Source of the DNA: JANNPJ01 sp035474375
GTDB lineage: Bacteria > Actinomycetota > Actinomycetes > Actinomycetales > Kineosporiaceae
Direction of reading: 5' to 3'
DNA length: 64,000 nucleotides
Assembly (NCBI GenBank): GCA_035474375.1
Contig: DATINJ010000333.1
Span: 12,728 to 76,727 of the forward strand
Shown here: positions 42,901 to 49,459 of the stretch, piece by piece
Numbering within the stretch: the stretch's first letter is position 1
Layout: every line of letters begins with the position of its first letter
Notes under the pieces: generated by a model
The model's database searches: none
Seen by the model: only the letters and a program-made list of their open reading frames with translations
Told to the model about the DNA's origin: nothing
Made by a program: the position numbers and the translations under genes

Positions 42901-43570
42901 CACGTCACAATCCCCACTAGCGTCGACGATGGCCCGTTGAGGATCGTGGGCCTCAACGCATCATCGGCACCGGTGCGTAGAAGTGAAGTAGGCTCCCGGG
43001 GCCAGGCCTAATCGATCTGTGACCTATAGAACGCAAATGGACGAGCGTGAGCTGCGTCTCGAGATCGAGACCCGCTCGCGGCCAGGAACGCGGCATTTGG
43101 CCCGCTGCCCGTCATCGCCCAGATCATGAGCCTGACCAGCAACACCTAGGTCGACGCGGAGCGGGCCATCTCGATCGACGGCAGGTCCGACCGTGGCACG
43201 ACCGGTATTTCTGGTCACCCGGCTGAAGCGGTTCAGCCGGGCCCGCCAGACCGGCCGAAGCCTCGGCGAGGCCACAACGGCTTGCCCTCATTCGGACGTG
43301 GTCTTAGATTCATTACCAGACAACGATGTCGGCGAGCGCGCAAGGGAGACGGCACAGCGGCCGCTCCGACCCGCCCGGCGAAGTCGCCGGTGCTGCCGGT
43401 CGATCCCGCACCAGCGGGCAGCGATTCGCTCCCAGACTTCCAGCCGTCGAGGCAGTTTTCAGCCGTTGAGGACGCCCGACCGGCCCCACATACTCCGCGT
43501 TTCACGCGAAAGAACTTCGATCGCATGGTCTATCGCCATGCCTTCGAGAGTCCAGGAGTTGACGGACCAG
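42901..43570. other. Long intergenic region before the glucan synthase cluster
   Basis: About 670 bases with no convincing gene. It holds an inverted repeat CGTTGAGG/CCTCAACG at 42935-42942 and 42951-42958 (possible chemoreceptor regulatory site) and a perfect 10-base hairpin with a GCGG loop at 43218-43241. A short open frame from ATG 43037 (MDERELRLEIETRSRPGT) follows TATAGA but stops soon and may be a remnant. GCATGG/CCATGC at 43523-43541 would hide an alternative start of the next gene. Confidence 0.6.
43218..43241. terminator. Perfect 10-base hairpin with tetraloop
   Basis: Arms CCCGGCTGAA (43218-43227) and TTCAGCCGGG (43232-43241) close on a GCGG loop. It is the most stable small structure in this gap and could end a transcript or shape a 5' leader for the glucan synthase gene. 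There is no adjacent T-run. Confidence 0.55.
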
Positions 43571-45235
43571 ATGACAGTTCCAACGAAAGACACAGTTCCT
43601 GAGGAAGTTCCGGCACCGAGCACGCGCGGCAACCGGCACAACCATTTCACCGCCAAGCCCAGCGACGAGTTGTCCTGGCGGCCCGTCCAGCGCAGCACCC
43701 GGGTGGCGGTGGCCACGGCGCTCGTGGTCACCATCTTCTACATCCTCTTTCTGCTCAATCCGGCCTACCGGGGTAACACCGCGCTCTGGGTGATCCTGCT
43801 CTTCGCCGAAGGACTCACCGTTTTCCAGGCGCTGGGTACCTGGTGGACGATCCTGGCCCACGACGGCCGACCCGACTCACCGGACGTGTACCTGATGCGA
43901 CGCCGCCTGCTCAGCGGCGAGGAGAAGCCCAGCATCGATGTTTTCATCACCGTCTGCGGCGAGCCGATCGACATCGTGCTGGGCACCGTGCGGGCCGCCA
44001 GAGACATGCGAATCACCCACCAGACCTGGGTTTTGGACGACGGCCGATCTGATCAGCTACGCCAGGCCTGCCGGCTCGAAGGGGTTGGATACCTGCGCCG
44101 AGACGGCCGCGAGCACGCCAAGGCAGGCAACGTCAACGCCGGATTGGCCCGCACCAGTGGAGAATTCGTCGTCATTCTGGACGCCGACCATGTGCCGAGC
44201 CCAGACTTCCTGGTTCGAGCATTGCCACAGATGCATGACCCATCGGTCGCTTTCGTGCAGACCCCGCAGGCCTTCCCGAGCGCCCGCGGGCTGGTCGCGG
44301 TGGGTACCGCAGAAGCCCAGCGGATCTTCTACGAGCTGGTCTGCCCGGGGAAGAACCACTTCAACGCGGTGTTCTGCGTCGGCACCAACGTGATTTTCCG
44401 GCGCGCTGCGCTGGACGAGATCGGCGGGCTGCACACCGAGAGCAACTCCGAGGACATCTGGACCTCCATCCAGCTGCACCGGCGCCAATGGCGGTCGGTC
44501 TTCGTCCCGGAGACGCTGGCCCGAGGCATCGCCCCGGACAACCTGTTGGCCTACTTCAAGCAGCAGTTCCGCTGGTCCTACGGCGGTTTCGAGGTGTTGC
44601 TGCGTGGTCGGCTGTTCCGCCGCAACGGGCTGACCATGGACCAGCGGTTGCAGTACCTGCTCACCGGCACGAATTACCTGCTGTCGATCGCAGCGCTGAT
44701 CTTCATGCTGATCCCGTCGACGTACCTGCTCTTCGGGCTGAGCCCGGTGCAGGCGAACACCACCACCTGGCTGCTGCACTACATGCCCTTCTACGCCCTG
44801 GTCGTGCTCGTGACCTGGTTGCAGTGCGGTGGCTTCAAACCGTCCGCGATCATCACCAGCATCGGCTCGGCTCCGGTCGTCGCCCGAGCCTTGATCATGG
44901 TCCTGCTGCGCCGCAAGGCCTCCTGGACGGTGACCAATGCCGGTTCCGGCACGTTGCCGGGCGTGGAGCTCGTGCTGCCGCAGATCGCCCTGGTGCTGTT
45001 GAACGTGGTGGCGATCGGAGTCGGTCTCAGTTCCATGACCGACGTGCCGGCCACCCTGCTGTCGGTCTTCTGGGCCGGCCTGCACATCCTCGTGCTGGGC
45101 CGGGTCGTCGCTGAGGCGGTTCTCGCCCCGCGCCGGGAGCGAGAGCGCGAGCAGGAGCGCAAGGCCGGAGCTCGCTTGCTGCGAGCTCTGCCCTGGCCGA
45201 CACGTTCCGACGACGCCAAGGCCGTCTCTGCCTGA
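43571..45235 (+). CDS. Cellulose synthase-like GT2 glycosyltransferase (putative beta-glucan synthase)
   Basis: A 554-residue processive GT2. Two N-terminal membrane segments (46-63, 70-93) precede the catalytic domain with the full motif set: VFITVCGEP (124-132), Asp157 region LDDG, DADH (204-207), NSEDIWTS (292-299) and QQFRW (331-335); four or more C-terminal segments follow. The tail (RREREREQERK...) is short and lacks a PilZ domain, unlike BcsA. It polymerises a UDP-sugar, probably glucose, across the membrane. Followed by adaptor, GH16 and sugar pyrophosphorylase genes. ATG 43571 was chosen; ATG 43538 is inside a hairpin. The linkage made is unknown. Confidence 0.87.
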   Translation: MTVPTKDTVPEEVPAPSTRGNRHNHFTAKPSDELSWRPVQRSTRVAVATALVVTIFYILFLLNPAYRGNTALWVILLFAEGLTVFQALGTWWTILAHDGRPDSPDVYLMRRRLLSGEEKPSIDVFITVCGEPIDIVLGTVRAARDMRITHQTWVLDDGRSDQLRQACRLEGVGYLRRDGREHAKAGNVNAGLARTSGEFVVILDADHVPSPDFLVRALPQMHDPSVAFVQTPQAFPSARGLVAVGTAEAQRIFYELVCPGKNHFNAVFCVGTNVIFRRAALDEIGGLHTESNSEDIWTSIQLHRRQWRSVFVPETLARGIAPDNLLAYFKQQFRWSYGGFEVLLRGRLFRRNGLTMDQRLQYLLTGTNYLLSIAALIFMLIPSTYLLFGLSPVQANTTTWLLHYMPFYALVVLVTWLQCGGFKPSAIITSIGSAPVVARALIMVLLRRKASWTVTNAGSGTLPGVELVLPQIALVLLNVVAIGVGLSSMTDVPATLLSVFWAGLHILVLGRVVAEAVLAPRREREREQERKAGARLLRALPWPTRSDDAKAVSA

Positions 45236-45281
45236 GCCGCCCCTCCGTGAGCCAGCCACCTCTACCTAGCGGGAGAAACCC

Positions 45282-46088
45282 ATGAGCACCGCAACTGACG
45301 TCGCCTCCACCGAGGTCACCTCGAACACCGCAGCACCGAACACCGCGCCACCCGATCGGCCGGCCGACCCCCCGACCCCGGCTCGTCGGCGCCGCTGGAA
45401 CTGGAAGAAATGGCGGGCCCGGCTCGTCGTCCTACTGATGATCGCTGCTGCCGTGGCCGGTGGCACGCGACTGGCCGAGGCCCGAACCGGGGCCATCGCG
45501 CAATTCGACCTCGAGACCGTCACCCTGACCGCCCAGCCGATCAGCGTGGAATCCCGGAAGACCGGTCAGATCACCGCCGTGAACGTGGCTCCCCTGCAGA
45601 AAGTGACCGAAGGTCAGCGGCTCGGCACGATCCTCACCTCGACGACCTCCGCAGCCGGTCTGGAGCGCTCGAAGTCGGTCCCGCTGACCGCTCCGGCCGA
45701 CGGGATCGTCAGCGGCGAACCACTGCCGGTGGGCAGCATCGTGCAGCCTGGGGTGCCGTTCGTGCAGCTGTACGACCCGGACCAGCTCACCTTCGACACC
45801 ACCGTCCGGGTCGAGGACCTGCCCCGGCTGTCCCCCGGAATGACGGCCACCCTGCGCGCCGACGGGCTGAGCCGGCCGGTCGAGGCCGTCATCCAGCGGG
45901 TCGTACCCCGGGTGGTTGAGCCCACCAGCGGCCGGCTGCCGACCTCTCAAGATCGACTCCAGTTGGTGCTGGTGCCGAAGCGGGCCGCCGACGTCACCCA
46001 GTTGATCCCGGGACTGCGCTTCACCGGCACCGTTGACACCAGCACGAACGCCGGAACAGCCACCGACGGCCTGCACATCAGCAGCTGA
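45282..46088 (+). CDS. HlyD/membrane-fusion-type adaptor
   Basis: A 268-residue protein with a 45-residue disordered, Pro-rich cytoplasmic N-terminus ending RRRRWNWKKWR, one anchor (about 46-64) and an extracytoplasmic biotinyl-lipoyl/barrel-sandwich domain: VESRKTGQITAVNVAPLQKVTEGQRLGTI and LTAPADGIVSGEPLPVGSIVQPGVPFVQLYDPDQL, then a beta-barrel (FDTTVRVEDLPRLSPGMTATLRADG). It lies 46 bases after the GT2 gene. An analogous GT2 plus adaptor pair (BgsA/BgsB of Sinorhizobium) makes mixed-linkage beta-glucan, which suggests a role in guiding the polymer out. GGGAGA precedes the ATG. Confidence 0.8.
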   Translation: MSTATDVASTEVTSNTAAPNTAPPDRPADPPTPARRRRWNWKKWRARLVVLLMIAAAVAGGTRLAEARTGAIAQFDLETVTLTAQPISVESRKTGQITAVNVAPLQKVTEGQRLGTILTSTTSAAGLERSKSVPLTAPADGIVSGEPLPVGSIVQPGVPFVQLYDPDQLTFDTTVRVEDLPRLSPGMTATLRADGLSRPVEAVIQRVVPRVVEPTSGRLPTSQDRLQLVLVPKRAADVTQLIPGLRFTGTVDTSTNAGTATDGLHISS

Positions 46089-46132
46089 GCAGAGCCCCTA
46101 CGCACGCCGACGCGACCTAGGAGGAGTTCACC

Positions 46133-47083
46133 GTGCCCACCTCGACCAAAGCCGACGCGCAGCGGTCGCTGCCCACAGCCGGTACCCGGAAGCGGTCACC
46201 CGATCGCCTCGGCCGGGTGGTGATCGCCGTGCTGGTCGTGACCGCCCTGCTGGCCCTGGCCGTGGTGGGGATCCGCAGCTGGCGAGGCGACGGCTGGAAA
46301 CCGGTCTGGAGCGACGATTTCGACGGCGACAGCGGCACCACACCGGCTGCGGGTAACTGGCTCATCGATACCGGCACGAGCTACCCGGGCGGTGCCGCCC
46401 AGTGGGGAACCGGTGAGATCCAGACCTACACCACGGACCCGGCGAACATCGCCCTTGACGGCGCGGGCAACCTGCGGATCACCCCCACCCGGGACGCCTC
46501 CGGTGCCTGGCAGTCGGGGCGGCTGGAGAGCCGCCGGGCGGACTTCCAGCCACCGGCCGGCGGAAAGCTCAAGGTGGAGGCCCGGATCAAGATCCCGGCC
46601 GGCGGCCCCGGCTACTGGGCGGCGTTCTGGATGCTCGGTGCGCCGTTCCGGCCGAGCCACACGGATTGGCCGGGCGCGGGAGAGATCGACGTGATGGAGA
46701 ACCTCGGGTCGGAGCCGTCCACCGTGCACGGCACTCTGCACTGTGGTGTCTTCGACGGCGGACCGTGCCGGGAGACGGACGGGCTCGGGGGATCCCGGAG
46801 CGCCCAGGAGACACCCTTCACCGCCGGTTTCCACACGTACACCGTGGAGTGGGACCGTTCCCTGCCGACCGAAGAGATCCGCTGGTACGTCGACGGCACG
46901 CAGTTCCACACCGTGCGGGCCACGGACGTCGACCGCAACACCTGGGACCGCGCCACCGGCCACGGGTTCTTCCTGCTGTTCAACGTGGCGATCGGGGGCG
47001 GCTGGCCCGGTCCACCGGACGCCTCCACCCGCCCGGGGCAGTCGATGCTGATTGATCGAGTGTCGGTGGCCCGAAAGTCCTGA
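46133..47083 (+). CDS. GH16 family glycoside hydrolase (beta-glucanase-like), membrane-anchored
   Basis: A 316-residue enzyme with one N-terminal membrane segment (about 28-48) and an outside GH16 jelly-roll: KPVWSDDFDG, RLESRRADFQPP, YWAAFWMLG and the active-site motif Glu184-Ile-Asp186-Val-Met-Glu189 in AGEIDVMENLG; HGTLHCGVFDGGPC and FNVAIGGGWPG complete it. GH16 members cleave beta-1,3- or mixed beta-1,3/1,4-glucans. GGAGGAG lies before the GTG at 46133. It is in line with the synthase and adaptor, so it probably trims or releases the product, and its family hints that the product contains beta-1,3 links. Confidence 0.87.
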   Translation: MPTSTKADAQRSLPTAGTRKRSPDRLGRVVIAVLVVTALLALAVVGIRSWRGDGWKPVWSDDFDGDSGTTPAAGNWLIDTGTSYPGGAAQWGTGEIQTYTTDPANIALDGAGNLRITPTRDASGAWQSGRLESRRADFQPPAGGKLKVEARIKIPAGGPGYWAAFWMLGAPFRPSHTDWPGAGEIDVMENLGSEPSTVHGTLHCGVFDGGPCRETDGLGGSRSAQETPFTAGFHTYTVEWDRSLPTEEIRWYVDGTQFHTVRATDVDRNTWDRATGHGFFLLFNVAIGGGWPGPPDASTRPGQSMLIDRVSVARKS

Positions 47084-47108
47084 ATAAATGGTTAAGGAGC
47101 AACCCAAC

Positions 47109-48272
47109 ATGTGCGACACAATGACGATGATCAGAACTCAGAGGGACGGCGTTGTGGACGATATTGTCCCGACCGACCTGGACGACGAGGTCCGGGCGAT
47201 CCTGGACGAGTACGGCTTCGACGCCGTCCGGTTCGCCGACCTCCGCGCCCGGGTGCGCTCCGGCGCGCTGTCGAAGGCCGGCAACGTGGTCTCCGGCCGG
47301 GTCGAGCCGCCGCTGCCGGAAGACCTCGTCCACCTGCCGGAACCCGGCGAGGAGCAGCACGCGGCGGCGCACGCGGCCGGCTTGGCGGCACTGCGGGCCG
47401 GGGCGGTGGCCTCGGTGGTGCTGAACGGCGGGATGGCGACCCGCTTCGGTGGGCGGGTCAAGGGCGTGGTGGAGGCGGTGGATGGCCGCAGCTTCCTGGA
47501 GATCAAGCTGGGGCAGACCGCCGAGCTTGCCGACCGGCTCGGCGCCTCGGTGCCCTGCGCGGTGATGACCAGCTTCGCCACGGATCGGCCGACCCGGGAG
47601 TTCCTGCAGGCCCGCGGGCTGCCCGAGCCTCTGCTCTTCGCCCAGTCCGTGTCGCTGCGCCTCGAACCCGACGGCGAGATCTTCCGCACCGAGGACGGCC
47701 GGGTTTCGCCCTACGCACCCGGGCACGGTGACTTCCTCCGGGCCTTCCGGGCGTCCGGGACCCTGGAGCGGCTGCGCGCGCTCGGCGTCCGCCATCTCAT
47801 GGTGTCGAACGTGGACAACCTTCCGGCTCGGCTCGACCCGGTGGTGCTCGGCATGCATGTCCGGTCGGGACGACCGATGACCGCCGAGGTGGTGGCCAAC
47901 ACCGGTGATGTCGGCGGTGCTCCGGCCCGGGTGGACGGGCGGCCGATGCTGCTCGAATCGGTGCGATTCCCACCCGGCTTCCAGCACGCGAGCCTGCCGG
48001 TGACGAACGTCAACACGGTCACCTTCGACCTCGAGGCACTCGACGCGGACTTCGACCTGAGCTGGCTGTACGTCGAGAAGACGGTCGAAGAGCGGAAGGC
48101 CGTGCAGCTGGAGCAGGTGTTCCATGAGGCCTCGGCCAGCCTGCCGACCACCTACCTCCAGGTCCCGGTGACCGGGCCGGAGTCCCGCTTCATCCCGGTC
48201 AAGACCCCCGAAGACCTGGCTGCCGCGCAGCCCCAGCTTCGCGCGCTGCTGGCGCGGCCGGCGTTGGACTGA
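47109..48272 (+). CDS. UDPGP-type UTP-sugar-1-phosphate uridylyltransferase
   Basis: A 387-residue nucleotidyltransferase of the eukaryotic-like UDPGP family: VVLNGGMATRFGGRVKGVVEA is the UTP-binding loop; FLEIKLGQTAELAD, PYAPGHGDFLRAFRASG and HLMVSNVDNLPARLDP bind the sugar phosphate and metal. It makes UDP-glucose (or UDP-GlcNAc) from UTP. AAGGAG at 47094-47099 sits nine bases before ATG 47109, which is therefore preferred over ATG 47088. It is the last gene of the glucan block and would supply the GT2. The last 74 bases overlap the 3' end of the convergent PAP2 gene. Confidence 0.85.
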   Translation: MCDTMTMIRTQRDGVVDDIVPTDLDDEVRAILDEYGFDAVRFADLRARVRSGALSKAGNVVSGRVEPPLPEDLVHLPEPGEEQHAAAHAAGLAALRAGAVASVVLNGGMATRFGGRVKGVVEAVDGRSFLEIKLGQTAELADRLGASVPCAVMTSFATDRPTREFLQARGLPEPLLFAQSVSLRLEPDGEIFRTEDGRVSPYAPGHGDFLRAFRASGTLERLRALGVRHLMVSNVDNLPARLDPVVLGMHVRSGRPMTAEVVANTGDVGGAPARVDGRPMLLESVRFPPGFQHASLPVTNVNTVTFDLEALDADFDLSWLYVEKTVEERKAVQLEQVFHEASASLPTTYLQVPVTGPESRFIPVKTPEDLAAAQPQLRALLARPALD

Positions 48273-48960
48273 ACCGGGGTCGGACTCTCGGCTCGGCAGC
48301 GACGGCGAGCATCGCCAGCAGGAGGGCCGCGGCCAGCGCCCAGGCCGCCACCACGTCGCTGATCCGGTGCACGCCCAGCACTAACCGGCTGGCGCCGACC
48401 GCGACGAAGAACACCAGCCCGGCGAGCGAGGTGGCCGCCCGACCGATCCGGCCGAGGTACGGCCAGGTGATGATCACGATGCAGCCCGCGAACACCGCGG
48501 CGTTCGCGGCGTGACCAGAGGGAAAGGTGTATCCCTCGACCAGCGGTCCGGAGCCCGGCCAGTGCGGGCGCTGGCGGGCCACCAGGTACCGCGAACCGAT
48601 GGCGAGGGCACCGGAGATCAGCATCGTCGCCGCCCACCAGAGGGCCACCGCACGCAACCCGCGCCGCCAGAGCAGCACCGCACAGATCAGGGTCACCACC
48701 CTGAGCACGGTGGGCACGGTCAGATGACCGATCCAGTCGGACATGGTGGCGAGGGCGTCGTGGCGCAACCCGACGTCGAACACCTGCTTCGACCGCTCCT
48801 CGTCGGGTGCCCACCAGAGCCGCCCACGAACCGTCAGCTCGCCGATCAGCACTATCACCCCGACGAAGAAGATCGACCCTAGAGCCAGCACCAGCGGCGA
48901 CGTCGCGCTCCGCGAGGCGCCGGAGCGCCGTTCCTGCCTACCGTCGGGACTTTTGATCAT
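48199..48960 (-). CDS. PAP2 family phosphatase
   Basis: A 253-residue membrane phosphatase with about six segments and the three acid-phosphatase motifs: ARQRPHWPG (128-136), FPSGHAANA (146-154) and GASRLVLGVHRISDVV near the end. It probably dephosphorylates a lipid phosphate such as undecaprenyl or phosphatidylglycerol phosphate. ATG 48960 is preferred over a GTG nine codons upstream. The gene converges on the UDPGP gene with a 74-base antisense overlap, so it is probably not part of the glucan operon though it could recycle a carrier lipid. Confidence 0.87.
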   Translation of the reverse strand: MIKSPDGRQERRSGASRSATSPLVLALGSIFFVGVIVLIGELTVRGRLWWAPDEERSKQVFDVGLRHDALATMSDWIGHLTVPTVLRVVTLICAVLLWRRGLRAVALWWAATMLISGALAIGSRYLVARQRPHWPGSGPLVEGYTFPSGHAANAAVFAGCIVIITWPYLGRIGRAATSLAGLVFFVAVGASRLVLGVHRISDVVAAWALAAALLLAMLAVAAEPRVRPRFSPTPAAPAAREAGAARQPGLRGS

Positions 48961-49202
48961 CCCCCTACCCTGCCCCCGGGCCTTCACCTAGGCCACTTGG
49001 CATCGCGGTTTGACCTCGAGCGGACCCTGCGGGGTCAATTCGCGAGGGCGCCGGGCGCCAATACTCGGGCAGCCGCAACCCGACTCGGTCTAACCCTTCG
49101 TGCAAACGTTTGCCCGCGAGTTCTCGGGCACTTGGACCGCTCCGGGTTGCGGCCTCCGCGGCAGCATCCCCCGTACCTATTCGGCCCGCCCACACTTCTG
49201 CG

Positions 49203-49220
49203 GTGATCATGCACGCTTGC
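49203..49220 (+). repeat. Half copy of the long palindrome arm
   Basis: GTGATCATGCACGCTTGC matches the 18-base palindrome arm at 17 positions and is preceded by TCTGCG, exactly as the full copy at 49351 is. No matching right arm follows. It is probably a duplication or remnant of the element. Confidence 0.8.
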
Positions 49221-49290
49221 CCGGCCTTGCTGGCCACTTCTCCACGCCCCCTGCGCCCCTGCGCCCTGCGCCTCTGTGCCTCCACGCCCC

Positions 49291-49350
49291 TGCGCCTCTG
49301 CGCCTCTGCGCCTCTGCGCCTCTGCGCCTCTGCGCCTCTGCGCCTCTGCG
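49291..49350. repeat. Octamer tandem repeat, 7.5 units of TGCGCCTC
   Basis: Sixty bases consist of seven and a half exact copies of the octamer TGCGCCTC. The array abuts the left arm of palindrome copy 2, and degenerate units extend upstream to about 49250. Exact copies suggest recent slippage and probable length variation between strains. Confidence 0.95.
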
Positions 49351-49400
49351 GTGATCATGCACGGTTGCCCAGCTCAAAGCGAGCAACCGTGCATGATCAC
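49351..49400. repeat. Long perfect palindrome, copy 2 (possible terminator)
   Basis: Perfect 18-base arms (49351-49368 and 49383-49400) identical to those of the copy at 621-674, again with a 14-base loop but of unrelated sequence. It lies about 60 bases beyond the stop of the GH127 gene on the minus strand, so like copy 1 it sits at a 3' end. Confidence 0.9.
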
Positions 49401-49459
49401 GGCAGGTTAGGCCGAGGCTGCAGGCTGGACGACACGCGGTCTGAGGTCCGCAGCCGCGC

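Larger units (their letters stand above)
48961..49459. other. Repeat-rich intergenic region without a gene
   Basis: About 500 bases between the PAP2 start and the GH127 stop. It contains a half copy of the long palindrome arm (49203-49220), a C/T-rich stretch, an octamer tandem array (49291-49350) and a full palindrome copy (49351-49400). Apparent open frames here are low-complexity products of the repeats. Nothing else is recognised. Confidence 0.8.

Noticed and set aside
43037..43130. Short gene starting MDERELRLEIETRSRPGT
   Set aside because: Only about 30 codons, no ribosome binding site and no recognised family; kept only as a possible remnant.
43260..43570. c-di-GMP or c-di-AMP riboswitch before the glucan synthase gene
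   Set aside because: The conserved core segments of the known GEMM and ydaO-type motifs could not be found in the leader.
49000..49358. Short frames encoding EAQRRRGAEAQRRR-like repeats
   Set aside because: They are direct translations of the octamer array, not conserved proteins.
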